Positions 18,990 to 26,891 of a stretch of 64,000 bases of DNA are shown here, piece after piece. The translations under genes and the position numbers were made by a program. The first letter of the stretch is position 1. Each line of letters opens with the position of its first letter. The notes under the pieces are model-generated. The model was not told the DNA's origin, made no database searches, and was given only the letters and a program-made list of their open reading frames with translations. This DNA is from Saprospiraceae bacterium (GTDB lineage Bacteria; Bacteroidota; Bacteroidia; Chitinophagales; Saprospiraceae), in the NCBI GenBank assembly GCA_021604865.1, contig BQJU01000017.1, positions 1 to 64,000 on the forward strand, written 5' to 3'.

Positions 18990-20111
18990 ATGAAGTACTA
19001 CATTATTGCCGGTGAAGCCTCCGGGGATTTGCATGCCTCAAATCTAATGAAAGCGATCAAATTAGAAGACCCGCAAGCAAACTTTCGCGTTTGGGGAGGT
19101 GATCTGATGGAAGAAGCTGGTGGGCATTTGGTCAAACACTATCGCGATTTGGCTTTTATGGGTTTCCTGGAAGTGGTCAAAAATTTGCGAACGATCCTTG
19201 GCAATATCAAATTTTGTAAAACCGATATTTTAACTTGGCAGCCTGATGTCCTAATCCTGGTAGATTATCCGGGTTTTAATTTACGCATCGCCAAATGGGC
19301 CAAAAAAGTGGGTATCAAGGTTTTTTATTACATCTCTCCCCAAATTTGGGCCTGGCATAGTAGCCGAGTACATGGCATTAAGGCCTCGGTAGATCGCATG
19401 TTTGTGATTCTTCCCTTTGAGTCCGATTTCTACGAAAAATATGCTTATCACGTAGATTTTGTGGGCCACCCGTTATTAGATGTTGCAGAAACCAAACCCA
19501 AAGATCCTGATTTTTTAACCCAAAATGGGCTTTCACCAAAACCCATTATTGCGCTCCTTCCCGGGAGTCGGAAACAGGAAATCAGCCGCATGTTACCAAC
19601 GATGTGCAGCCTGCAAAGCCAATTTCCCGGTTACCAGTTTGTTCTGGCTGGCGCCCCTGGGATCGATGAGAAATTTTATACCTCTACTTTATCCGGTCTT
19701 GATCAAGCTGCAACCGTGAAAATTGTGCGTGGACAAACATACGCCTTGTTGCAACACGCCACAGCAGCATTGGTAACATCGGGAACGGCTACCCTTGAAA
19801 CGGCACTTTTTGAAGTCCCTCAGGTCGTTTGTTATTCCGGCAATTGGTTGTCTTATTTTATCGCTCGCCGACTGGTGAATGTCAAATATATTTCTCTTGT
19901 CAATCTAGTTCTCGACCGGCCTTTAGTAACCGAATTGATTCAGGAGGACTTCAACACCAAACGGCTGAAAGTTTCCCTTCAGGAAGTGCTTTCCACCGAA
20001 GGAGCAGCTCAACTCAAAGCCGGTTATCAAGAACTCAAACAGTTATTAGGCCAAAGCGGCGCATCAACCCGTGCTGCAAAGTTGATGGTTGGCTATTTGA
20101 AGGATTCTTAA
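18990..20111 (+). CDS. lpxB: Lipid-A-disaccharide synthase
   Basis: LpxB (GT19) joins UDP-2,3-diacylglucosamine and lipid X to form the lipid A disaccharide at the inner membrane. The 373-residue protein begins YYIIAGEASGDLHASNL, then VLILVDYPGFNLRIAKWAKK, KVFYYISPQIWAWHSSR, the donor-site LLPGSRKQEI and TSGTATLETALF. Length is normal. Its presence together with the LptD-like gene at 57-60 kb shows that the organism makes an LPS-type outer membrane. Confidence 0.96.
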   Translation: MKYYIIAGEASGDLHASNLMKAIKLEDPQANFRVWGGDLMEEAGGHLVKHYRDLAFMGFLEVVKNLRTILGNIKFCKTDILTWQPDVLILVDYPGFNLRIAKWAKKVGIKVFYYISPQIWAWHSSRVHGIKASVDRMFVILPFESDFYEKYAYHVDFVGHPLLDVAETKPKDPDFLTQNGLSPKPIIALLPGSRKQEISRMLPTMCSLQSQFPGYQFVLAGAPGIDEKFYTSTLSGLDQAATVKIVRGQTYALLQHATAALVTSGTATLETALFEVPQVVCYSGNWLSYFIARRLVNVKYISLVNLVLDRPLVTELIQEDFNTKRLKVSLQEVLSTEGAAQLKAGYQELKQLLGQSGASTRAAKLMVGYLKDS

Positions 20112-20120
20112 CAGCAAAGA

Positions 20121-20345
20121 TTAAGCGACCTCGTTTCTTTTTAATATCCAGGCAGAGATGAGCGAAATTAACAACCCAATGACTAAAACCGTCAAAAACA
20201 TAACCCCCGCCTGAAAAAATGGATCCAAAAATAGGGCTTCATTTCCTTCAAACTGAGCTTTTTGTTCTTCCGACATATTTTCCATGGCGTAAGTAGCCCA
20301 TTTCTCACCATAAGTCAGAAAAAAGAAAATATAATAAAGGTTTTA
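20121..20345 (-). pseudogene. C-terminal fragment resembling a DUF4199-type membrane protein
   Basis: The minus strand is open for about 74 codons ending in TAA at 20123-20121, with an in-frame stop immediately upstream near 20345. The readable protein includes YIFFFLTYGEKWATYAMENM, then an acidic linker MSEEQKAQFEGNEAL, then a hydrophobic helix VMFLTVLVIGLLISLISAW and a basic end LKRNEVA. This layout resembles the C-terminal end of DUF4199 proteins, whose N-terminal helices are missing here. An ORF of 54 codons from ATG 20285 could be a small gene, but a truncated remnant fits better. Confidence 0.45.
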
Positions 20346-20481
20346 GAGGAGCAGACAGGTTTCAGGAGTCAAGGAATAAAGTGCAAATATGGGCCTAACT
20401 TGGTATTTCAAGTCAAGATCAAACATTAAAAAATAAAAACATGTATTTTTTTAACTATATATATTACTCTGATTAAAAGTT

Positions 20482-20496
20482 TGGCACGCATTTTGT
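20482..20496 (+). promoter_or_regulatory. Sigma-54-like promoter
   Basis: TGGCACGCATTTTGT matches the sigma-54 consensus TGGCACGNNNNTTGC at 14 of 15 consensus and spacer positions, with exact GG to G(C/T) spacing; the only fault is T for C in the -12 GC. It is the only well-spaced match I found in the window. It lies in AT-rich DNA, about 120 bases before the first small reading frame and about 850 bases before a strong terminator. Confidence 0.5.
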
Positions 20497-21050
20497 TTTA
20501 TCATCAACTGTAAATAACGATAAAATATAACCGGATCGAAGAAAAGTGTTTAAATATTATTATTTTATTAATATATTTATCATATTTGCAACGCTGACAT
20601 TTGTTTACTACTGATAACCAGTATTTTATTAACCAATCTTACACACATGAAACAACTATTAAAAAATTCACTGAAGAGCTGGCTATTCTGCCGGCTTTCA
20701 CCCAGCTAAACGATGAGGCAAAATATGGGAGAGCGGAAGGTCCCTCTCCTGGTCTTTCTTTGCCTAACGAGCATCAACATGCGCTAACCCGCATTCCGTA
20801 GCAGATACCTGTTTACGGCTGGGTATTCCATGTTTTAAGTTATGCTTTTACCGAAGCTTAAGCTAAGCCTTAAGCTTGCAGTCACTCGTATGTCTTTCTT
20901 TTCCTGATCTCATTCAAGGTCGGGCTGAGAAAACTATGTTCTGTACTTATTGGCAATTGGCACACCATTGCCCTGGCAGAGGTATGTCCGGCACGATCTG
21001 TAACAATGGAATTTGTAAAATAAGCTGTTCAATACACAAAATAAATCATC
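20497..21050 (+). other. Unassigned transcribed-looking region with only short reading frames
   Basis: No convincing gene is seen in this stretch. The longest plus-strand frames are 66 codons (20601-20801) and 62 codons (20876-21064, with a Cys-rich stretch CNNGICKISCS near its end), neither with a ribosome site or family resemblance. A short ATG frame at 20647 (MKQLLKNSLKSWLFC) stops after 20 codons. A 9-bp perfect inverted repeat AAGCTTAAG/CTTAAGCTT with a 6-nt loop lies at 20854-20877. The region is bounded by a sigma-54-like promoter on the left and the 85-residue ORF plus terminator on the right, so it may be a leader, a small-peptide locus, or decayed DNA. Confidence 0.4.
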
Positions 21051-21308
21051 ATGCTACACCATAATACATCAAATCATCAAACAACCAGTTCATTTAAGGT
21101 CGAAAACATTTTATTAATTCTGCTTCTCTGCATTGGTATTTGTGGCTTTTTATACACCTATAATTATTCTTCCTCTCCCAAGAATGAAATTATTTGGGGG
21201 CAAATGGGGAAAACGAATAACCTTAGCCAGGTGATTGAAGAAACCGGAGAACAATCCGACCGGGAAACGATAGAAATTCAGGTAGGGAATCCAGTGGCAG
21301 GAAGATAA
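21051..21308 (+). CDS. Small single-pass membrane protein, unknown
   Basis: An 85-residue frame has one clear membrane segment (about 19-39, ENILLILLLCIGICGFLYTY). A Ser-rich linker and a polar, acidic tail (SQVIEETGEQSDRETIEIQV) follow. It has no recognisable domain and no good ribosome site, which keeps confidence moderate. A strong intrinsic terminator begins 28 bp after its stop, supporting real transcription ending here. It may be the product of the sigma-54-like promoter upstream. A regulatory or anchoring peptide is possible; no function is assigned. Confidence 0.5.
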   Translation: MLHHNTSNHQTTSSFKVENILLILLLCIGICGFLYTYNYSSSPKNEIIWGQMGKTNNLSQVIEETGEQSDRETIEIQVGNPVAGR

Positions 21309-21336
21309 GAGAATGTTTATTTCGACGATTTTTTAT

Positions 21337-21374
21337 AAAAAGTGACTTTGTTATACACAAAGTCACTTTTTTTT
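21337..21374 (+). terminator. Strong intrinsic terminator
   Basis: A perfect 15-bp stem (21337-21351 with 21357-21371; AAAAAGTGACTTTGT / ACAAAGTCACTTTTT) with a 5-nt loop TATAC is followed by a T-run. The A-run on the other side could let it work in both directions. Confidence 0.85.
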
Positions 21375-21477
21375 AATTTAAATTTTTAGTTATTTTGTTG
21401 TTGAGCGCATGTTTGCAGGTGGTCCTTTGCATTGCCGCCTCCAGACATGCTTTGAAGTTACCCACAAGCAAAGGAAT

Positions 21478-21693
21478 ATGAAACAACTAAAATTTCTCCT
21501 TGAACGCTCAGCCTTTGGAGTTTGCAATTATTTGGGTCAAAAAATGGGCATTGCTTCTGCTAGAGTGCGTTTGTATTTTATATACATTTCCTTTATCACC
21601 CTAGGTTCGCCACTTATCCTTTATCTATTTGCCGCCTTCTGGCTAAATCTGAGGAAATATATCAAAAATCGACGGAATCTAATCTGGCGTTAA
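21478..21693 (+). CDS. PspC-domain membrane protein
   Basis: The 71-residue protein shows the PspC pattern: LERSAFGVCNYLGQKMGI, then ARVRLYFIYISFITLGSPLILYLFAAFWL as one long membrane region with a central Gly-Ser-Pro break, then a basic end. I start it at the ATG at 21478, preceded by AAAGGA; the frame is open further left (GTG/ATG at 21409), but that part carries no PspC similarity. PspC proteins take part in envelope stress sensing in proteobacteria; in Bacteroidota they are common short proteins of unclear role. No other psp gene is nearby. Confidence 0.8.
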   Translation: MKQLKFLLERSAFGVCNYLGQKMGIASARVRLYFIYISFITLGSPLILYLFAAFWLNLRKYIKNRRNLIWR

Positions 21694-21694
21694 A

Positions 21695-22351
21695 TCATTG
21701 GCTAAAAGAAAACTGAATAAGATTGGCCCCCATTTTTAGTGCTTGTTGGCGCAATGCTTCAGGGTCTTTATGAACTTCGGGATCCTCCCATCCATCACCC
21801 AGATCAGATTCATAGGAGTAAAAACAGACCAGCCGTCCTTCCCAGAATAAGCCAAACCCCTGTGCAGGTTTATCATCGTGTTTGTGAATTTTGGGCAAGC
21901 CATTTTTAAACTCAAACTTTTGTTGATAAACCGGATGTTGCCAGGGCAATTCCAGAAATTCCTGTTCCGGAAATACCTTTTTCATAGCTGCTCGAACATA
22001 GGGGTCCATTCCATAATTATCATCAATATGTAAAAAACCGCCGCCAATCAGATAATTACGCAAATTTTCAGCTTCGGTATCTGAGAAAACCACATTGCCA
22101 TGCCCGGTCATGTGTACAAAGGCATAGTTAAACAATTCGGCACTTCCTACTTCAACCACTGAATAGTCGGAATCAAAATTAGTACCCAGATTTTGGTTGC
22201 AAAATCGCGCCAGGTTTGGCAAAGCGGTAGGATTGGCATACCAATCTCCTCCCCCATTGTACTTGAGTAGTCCCAGCTTTAAGGTGGGATCTGGCAATGT
22301 TGTACTCATCAAAAAACTCAGGGCCAAAATACCCATCAAAAATTTAAGCAT
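21695..22351 (-). CDS. DUF4159-domain secreted protein
   Basis: The 218-residue protein (from ATG 22351) has a signal peptide, MLKFLMGILALSFLMSTT. It continues with LGLLKYNGGGDWYANPTALPNL, VEVGSAELFNYAFVHMTGHG and GGGFLHIDDNYG, which are the DUF4159 signatures. This fold resembles a glutamine-amidotransferase-like/ThuA-type domain, but no enzyme activity is established. The frame is open 14 codons further upstream into rsmE; the signal peptide argues for 22351. It lies 11 bp after the rsmE stop on the same strand, so the two are probably cotranscribed. Confidence 0.85.
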   Translation of the reverse strand: MLKFLMGILALSFLMSTTLPDPTLKLGLLKYNGGGDWYANPTALPNLARFCNQNLGTNFDSDYSVVEVGSAELFNYAFVHMTGHGNVVFSDTEAENLRNYLIGGGFLHIDDNYGMDPYVRAAMKKVFPEQEFLELPWQHPVYQQKFEFKNGLPKIHKHDDKPAQGFGLFWEGRLVCFYSYESDLGDGWEDPEVHKDPEALRQQALKMGANLIQFSFSQ

Positions 22352-22362
22352 CTTCAAAACAT

Positions 22363-23073
22363 TTATGCATTTAACAAGTGTATGGTATGACAAGCCACCA
22401 ATCCGGCAGTCTCGGTACGCAACCGACTTTTCCCTAAACTCACTGCCTGGAAGCCGTGTTTCATGGCCAGGTCGACTTCTTCCCTAGAAAAGCCACCTTC
22501 CGGGCCAATCAAAATACAAACGTCTTTACCCGGAAGGTAGTTGTCTTTAATCCCTTCATTTACATTTTCATCGATATATCCGATATATTTTTTACCATCT
22601 TTTCCAATGTCCAGCTTTTCAAAAAAGTCCTTAAAGGAAAACAAGGGATGTATTACTGGCAGGCGGGCCTTAAGTGACTGTTTAGTAGCTGAAAGCAAGA
22701 TTTTTTCCAGTCGATCCAGGCGCACTTTTGTCCTTTCGGAATGCCGGCAAATTACCAGGCTTATTTCGTCTATCCCAATTTCTGTAATCTTTTCAAGTAA
22801 CCATTCTATTCTGGCCATATTCTTAGTAGGCGCAATAGCCAGATGCACCTTAAAATCGCGGGCTTGATTATTAGGTAGTTGCTCCAAAATCCTGGCGGTA
22901 CACTTTTTCCGATGCACCTCATCAAGTACTGCCCGATAAAAACCGCCGACTCCGTCGATCAGGTGAATGTTATCGCCCGGGCGCTTTCGCAATACCTGGG
23001 CACAATGGCGGGATTCTTCTTCATCAAGGATAGCTTCGTCCCCGCTAATTTCTTTGGAATAAAACAAGATCAT
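22363..23073 (-). CDS. rsmE: 16S rRNA (uracil-1498-N3)-methyltransferase
   Basis: RsmE methylates U1498 in the decoding region of 16S rRNA. The 236-residue protein has an N-terminal PUA-like domain (HCAQVLRKRPGDNIHLIDGVGG) and a C-terminal SPOUT knot with ILIGPEGGFSREEVDLA and SLGKSRLRTETAG, which form the AdoMet site. The HSERT segment near 120 is also typical. It is divergent from rseP with a 114-bp gap and is followed closely by the DUF4159 gene. Confidence 0.95.
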   Translation of the reverse strand: MILFYSKEISGDEAILDEEESRHCAQVLRKRPGDNIHLIDGVGGFYRAVLDEVHRKKCTARILEQLPNNQARDFKVHLAIAPTKNMARIEWLLEKITEIGIDEISLVICRHSERTKVRLDRLEKILLSATKQSLKARLPVIHPLFSFKDFFEKLDIGKDGKKYIGYIDENVNEGIKDNYLPGKDVCILIGPEGGFSREEVDLAMKHGFQAVSLGKSRLRTETAGLVACHTIHLLNA

Positions 23074-23106
23074 AGGCTACAAAAGCTAAAATTTGCTTAA
23101 AACTAC

Positions 23107-23114
23107 TACCTTTG
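23107..23114 (+). promoter_or_regulatory. Candidate -7 box before rseP
   Basis: TACCTTTG matches TAnnTTTG and lies 73 bases before the rseP ATG. The -33 TTG is not obvious at standard distance. Confidence 0.5.
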
Positions 23115-23187
23115 CGTCCACTCTCACAACATTAGCAAGAGAATTGCTGTTTTTTCAATTATTAAATAGAACAACTACAATAATAAT

Positions 23188-24525
23188 ATGGGTATTTTGA
23201 TCATGGCGGGGCAACTAATGTTGAGTTTGTCCATTCTGATTGTTTTGCACGAAATGGGACACTTCCTTCCAGCCAGACTATTTGGTACACGTGTAGAAAA
23301 ATTTTATCTTTTTTTTAATCCCTGGTTTACGCCTTATAAAAAGCAAATTGGGGAAACGGAATATGGTATTGGCTGGCTCCCCCTAGGTGGTTATGTCAAA
23401 ATCGCTGGGATGATTGACGAGAGTTTTGACCGTGATCAATTGGACCAGGAACCACAGGATTATGAATTCCGATCAAAGCCGGCCTGGCAGCGCCTCATCA
23501 TTATGCTCGGAGGGGTCACCGTTAATTTTATCCTTGGATTCCTGTTGTATGGCATGGTACTTTGGATTTGGGGTGAACAATATATGCCAGCAAAAAATGT
23601 AGCTTACGGAATTTATGCGGACACACTTGGCATGGATCTGGGGCTACAAGATGGGGATCATGTGCTAGCTGTGGGTGATCGGCCTTTTGATATTTTTAAC
23701 GACCGGATTCTCGTCCAGGAGATTGCCATCAATAATGCTAAAACCATTACGGTTGAGCGCGACGGTCAAGAGATTCAATTGCCGGTAGATGGAAAATATT
23801 CCGCAATCCTGGCCAGTTACAAAAATAAGGACAAACGACTTTTTCTTGCACGGGTGCCTTTCGTGGCCGGTGAATTGAGAAAAGGTGACCCTGCTGAAAA
23901 TGCAGGCATCAAAAAGGAGGACAAAATTATTAAGCTAAATGGCGAATACATGCCATTTTTTAATGATTTCCTGACCAATATCAAACCCTTGAAAAAACAG
24001 GAGGTAGAGGTGACCGTCATCCGAAATGAAAGCGACACGATCGATTACAAGATGACCACCACCGAAGATGGTACCATTGGCGTAGTACCTTATGGGGAAA
24101 ACTATTTCTTCGAGTCAGCTACCAAAGATTATACGCTGGCACAGGCCATTCCTGCAGGAACGATAAAAGGGCTTAATTTTCTGGGTATTCAACTCAAGGC
24201 ATTTAGTCAAATGTTCCGGGGGAAAATCAAGGCCTCAGATAGCCTTGGTGGCTTTGCTTCCATTGGTAAGATGTTTGGATCAACCTGGGACTGGCGACAT
24301 TTCTGGTTTATGACAGCCATCCTATCGCTGATCCTTGCCTTCATGAATTTACTACCCATTCCGGCCTTAGACGGCGGATATGTTGTGTTTCTGCTGTTTG
24401 AAGTGGTAACCGGTATTAAGCCCAGCGATAAATTCATCGAAAATGCCAACATTGTCGGATTTATCCTGGTATTGGGATTGATTCTTTTTGCCAATGGATT
24501 GGATTTGTTTAGGGAGTTTTTCTAG
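23188..24525 (+). CDS. rseP: Site-2 metalloprotease RseP
   Basis: RseP-type proteases cut membrane proteins inside the bilayer, for example anti-sigma factors during envelope stress. The 445-residue protein has HEMGH at 21-25 in the first membrane helix (metal ligands His21 and His25 with Glu22), an EYGIGWLPLGGYVKIAGM segment, PDZ-like regions around 130-290, and the second metal site NLLPIPALDGGY near 386-397. Further helices include FILGFLLYGMVLWIWG and the last near 420-440. Length suits the family. hscB follows after 78 bp. No rseA-like gene is adjacent. Confidence 0.93.
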   Translation: MGILIMAGQLMLSLSILIVLHEMGHFLPARLFGTRVEKFYLFFNPWFTPYKKQIGETEYGIGWLPLGGYVKIAGMIDESFDRDQLDQEPQDYEFRSKPAWQRLIIMLGGVTVNFILGFLLYGMVLWIWGEQYMPAKNVAYGIYADTLGMDLGLQDGDHVLAVGDRPFDIFNDRILVQEIAINNAKTITVERDGQEIQLPVDGKYSAILASYKNKDKRLFLARVPFVAGELRKGDPAENAGIKKEDKIIKLNGEYMPFFNDFLTNIKPLKKQEVEVTVIRNESDTIDYKMTTTEDGTIGVVPYGENYFFESATKDYTLAQAIPAGTIKGLNFLGIQLKAFSQMFRGKIKASDSLGGFASIGKMFGSTWDWRHFWFMTAILSLILAFMNLLPIPALDGGYVVFLLFEVVTGIKPSDKFIENANIVGFILVLGLILFANGLDLFREFF

Positions 24526-24543
24526 GAATGAGACCGGCATCTC

Positions 24544-24579
24544 TTTGTCGCCTTAAAGAATGAAGGATGGGGCGACAAA
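24544..24579. repeat. Hairpin between rseP and hscB
   Basis: A perfect 9-bp stem (24544-24552 TTTGTCGCC with 24571-24579 GGCGACAAA) has an 18-nt loop. No T-run follows on the plus strand, so it is not a typical terminator. It could stabilise or separate the two mRNAs. Confidence 0.5.
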
Positions 24580-24603
24580 ATCAACTCCTACAACAGCTAA
24601 ATC

Positions 24604-25128
24604 ATGAATTATTTTGAATTTTATGGGTTACCTATCACTTTTAAAGTAGATCAGGAGAAGCTCAAACGCATATTTTACGAGAATAGCAAAAAATACCATC
24701 CGGATTTTTTCACCCTCGAATCTGATGAAAAGCAGGCTGAAATCCTGGAATTATCCAGTAAGAATAATGAAGCTTATCAGTTGCTCACGGATTTTGACCG
24801 GCGTATGAAATATATCCTGGATTTGAAAGGAGTGCTGGATGAAGAAGGTCAGAATCAAATTCCACAGGATTTCTTAATGGACATGATGGACATCAACGAA
24901 AACCTGATGGAGCTTGAATTCGACTTTGACAAAGAAAAATACCAAACAATCAAAAAAGAACTCGCAAAGCTTGAATCTACCTTATACCAGGGTGTGGCTT
25001 CTATTATTGAAAACTATGATGATGAAAATGCCGATCTCGGGGAACTTTCTTTGCTCAAAGATTTTTATCTAAAAAAACGCTACTTATTGCGTATTCATGA
25101 AAATTTGGCTACATTTGCCACGCGCTAG
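24604..25128 (+). CDS. hscB: Fe-S assembly co-chaperone HscB
   Basis: HscB is a J-domain protein that delivers the IscU scaffold to the Hsp70 HscA during Fe-S cluster transfer. The 174-residue protein has a J domain at the N-terminus with the HPD motif at 32-34 (KKYHPDFF), the family-typical NNEAYQLLTDFDRRMKYIL, and a C-terminal three-helix bundle (LMDMMDINENLMELEFD). The zinc-type N-terminal extension seen in some homologues is absent. It is followed by tRNA genes rather than hscA or iscU. Confidence 0.92.
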   Translation: MNYFEFYGLPITFKVDQEKLKRIFYENSKKYHPDFFTLESDEKQAEILELSSKNNEAYQLLTDFDRRMKYILDLKGVLDEEGQNQIPQDFLMDMMDINENLMELEFDFDKEKYQTIKKELAKLESTLYQGVASIIENYDDENADLGELSLLKDFYLKKRYLLRIHENLATFATR

Positions 25129-25252
25129 AAAAAAACAAAGGCGCAAAGGTTAAAAACAAAGGATTTTAGCCTATTTTTTTGCCGACTTGACGGAATTTTT
25201 AGTTATTTCTCTATTGCACTGGATGCAATATATCCGTTTTTCGACAAAATAA

Positions 25253-25336
25253 GCCGACGTGGCGGAATTGGTAGACGCGCTGGATTCAAAATCCAGTTCA
25301 GGCAACTGAGTGGGGGTTCGATTCCCCCCGTCGGTA
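25253..25336 (+). tRNA. tRNA-Leu(CAA)
   Basis: The 84-nt cloverleaf starts GCCGACG and ends CGTCGGT plus discriminator A. The anticodon stem CTGGA/TCCAG holds loop TTCAAAA with anticodon CAA. A class II long variable arm (TTCAGGCAACTGA) and the T arm GGGGGTTCGATTCCCCC are clear. CCA is not encoded. Confidence 0.96.
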
Positions 25337-25345
25337 CCGCTTATA

Positions 25346-25388
25346 AAAATGGGGAATGAGAAGCACAAAGCTCTTTCCTCATTTTTTT
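25346..25388 (+). terminator. Imperfect terminator after tRNA-Leu(CAA)
   Basis: AAAATG, GGAA and GAG pair with CTC, TTCC and CATTTT around a short loop, followed by a seven-T run. It is imperfect, and the next tRNA begins only 6 bases later. Confidence 0.45.
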
Positions 25389-25393
25389 CATTT

Positions 25394-25477
25394 GCCGAAG
25401 TGGTGAAATTGGTAGACACGCACGTTTCAGAGGCGTGTGCGCTTGCGCGCGTGGGGGTTCGAGTCCCCCTTTCGGCA
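25394..25477 (+). tRNA. tRNA-Leu(CAG)
   Basis: The 84-nt cloverleaf starts GCCGAAG and ends TTTCGGC plus discriminator A. The anticodon stem CACGT/GCGTG holds loop TTCAGAG with anticodon CAG. The long variable arm (TGCGCTTGCGCGC) marks a class II tRNA. It lies at the left edge of the accessory island. Confidence 0.96.
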
Positions 25478-25490
25478 CTCCTTAATAATC

Positions 25491-25535
25491 AAGGGTTTGT
25501 GAGCTTTCAATAGTTCGTAAACCCTTTTTCTTTTT
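25491..25535 (+). terminator. Intrinsic terminator after tRNA-Leu(CAG)
   Basis: A 14-bp stem including G-T pairs (25491-25504 AAGGGTTTGTGAGC with 25513-25526 GTTCGTAAACCCTT), an 8-nt loop and TTTTTCTTTTT after it. Confidence 0.8.
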
Positions 25536-25539
25536 CCGC

Positions 25540-25963
25540 TGGTGTCGAAATAAGTATTTTCAAAAAGAAAAAAACACGCCATTTCACTCGCGCTCGCTGG
25601 AGCGTGGCACTGTGAATCGGCCCATTCTTTGTTGTGGTAGCCATTCCGCGACGGCTTTCCAAATCTCCTTTGCCAAAGATGACACATTTCGTACACCAGG
25701 GTGGAAAAAATTTCGAGAGGAGTGTAGAAAAGCGGGGTTGGAGTAAGGCTAATCTCATGGACTCCAAACTCCTTCTCTCCTACCCTTTTCCAGCGTTCCG
25801 GCGCAAGAAATCCATGCGTACCCAGGAGACGGGAAAAGTTGAGTATACAACCGGGAAGCTGATTTCCAAACAACTTTCGATTGAAGTACTGGTACACCTT
25901 GTTTAAGGCGTTGAATTGCTCCTCCGTTGGCGTGGGAAGAGACTTTTGCGTTGTCTTTGCCAT
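25540..25963 (-). pseudogene. Decayed SprT-like metallopeptidase gene
   Basis: From ATG 25963 the frame encodes a SprT-like domain (FSTLVYEMCHLWQRRFGKPS and GYHNKEWAD) typical of mobile-element SprT proteins of Bacteroidota. Two defects are visible. The zinc motif HExxH reads YEMCH (Tyr91 replaces the first His), and after EWAD (about residue 115, near 25618) the sequence no longer looks like the family. The frame continues over the terminator and the opposite-strand tRNA-Leu until 25427, so its end is not natural. I read it as a truncated remnant left by an insertion or deletion next to the tRNA. A divergent active protein is unlikely without the first His. Confidence 0.75.
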
Positions 25964-26087
25964 AGCGTAACGGTTTTGTTTCGTACGCTACAAGTATATT
26001 CGATCAAGTGAAAAAATCAAGCAGAATCAACAGGTTACTCTTTTGATTGAAACTAACTTTTATTTTTATCCCAGCTTCTTTTCACCA

Positions 26088-26885
26088 TCAATCTTCCCAA
26101 AGAACACTTATAACTGTTTTACGAGCATCCGAGTAAACACAATGCTCATAAAATTGACGATCAAACTGCTTGTCCCTCACCTGGAACCAATCAGCGGCAA
26201 AAACGATCTCCGTTTCACTGTATTTGATGCCTTCAGCAAAATACTCACCAGCAGCAGTATCTTCGGGAACTTTCTCCTTTTTGTACTTGAGATTGTAGTA
26301 AGGAAAGTCTTGAGTATTCCATTGCCACTTTACCTTATTATCCTGAGAACAAACGACCATTAATGGGTAAAGGTCAATGGTGATGAACCGTAAGAGGGTA
26401 GCGGTTATACTCGTTTGATATTTGTGTGCCATTTCGTCGGCAAGTCTGAAACTAAATTTTCTTCTAAAACAATCCTTCCTCAGCCTTTCTTCTGGGAGTA
26501 ATAAACAAGCTGCAAAAAAGTCTGCTTCTCTTTCCACGACATTTTCAGAAGCAAAATTCGTAAAGGAAGAATGAGCAGGAGCTTGACCACTCTGCAAAGC
26601 GTTTCTATGCTCGTCTATAAAGTAGTGTCCCAACTCATGGGCAAAAGTGAATCTTGCTCTTGGTTTGTAAGCGTGTTCTAATCTGTCGGTATTTATAAAA
26701 ATATGAAATTGTCCGTTACTATGTTCGAGCATCCCATCAAAATCATCAGCGTATTCTCCATAAGAGTATTGTATTCCTTTTGACTTTGCAATGGACTCAG
26801 GTTGAACTACACCCTCTGGACAATACTCATTTGCAACAAATTCAGCTAATTCCGATAAGTGTTTTTTCTTCCCTTTTGACAACAT
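26088..26885 (-). CDS. ImmA/IrrE family metallopeptidase (CapP-like position)
   Basis: This 265-residue protein has the M78-type zinc site: FAHELGHYF with His83, Glu84 and His87, and a downstream acidic ligand in VVEREADFFAACLLLP (118-130). ImmA/IrrE peptidases switch on genes by cutting or releasing a regulator; CapP, the peptidase of the CBASS regulator pair CapH-CapP, has this fold. Residues after about 150 form an extra C-terminal domain of unknown type. It is the last gene of a minus-strand unit: sigma factor, small charged protein, peptidase (6-bp gap upstream). The natural guess is that it cuts or is held by the small protein and so frees the sigma factor. That link is inferred. Confidence 0.88.
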   Translation of the reverse strand: MLSKGKKKHLSELAEFVANEYCPEGVVQPESIAKSKGIQYSYGEYADDFDGMLEHSNGQFHIFINTDRLEHAYKPRARFTFAHELGHYFIDEHRNALQSGQAPAHSSFTNFASENVVEREADFFAACLLLPEERLRKDCFRRKFSFRLADEMAHKYQTSITATLLRFITIDLYPLMVVCSQDNKVKWQWNTQDFPYYNLKYKKEKVPEDTAAGEYFAEGIKYSETEIVFAADWFQVRDKQFDRQFYEHCVYSDARKTVISVLWED

Positions 26886-26891
26886 AGCATT

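Noticed and set aside
20956-20970. Second sigma-54-like site (TGGCACACCATTGCC)
   Set aside because: The spacing between GG and GC is one base too short for a sigma-54 promoter.
20876-21064. 62-codon ORF with Cys-rich end as a possible bacteriocin-type peptide
   Set aside because: No ribosome site, no leader motif, no maturation or transport genes nearby, and overlap with the start of the next ORF.
25427-25539. C-terminal part of the SprT-like frame
   Set aside because: It overlaps a tRNA-Leu gene and its terminator on the other strand, so it is not a natural protein end.
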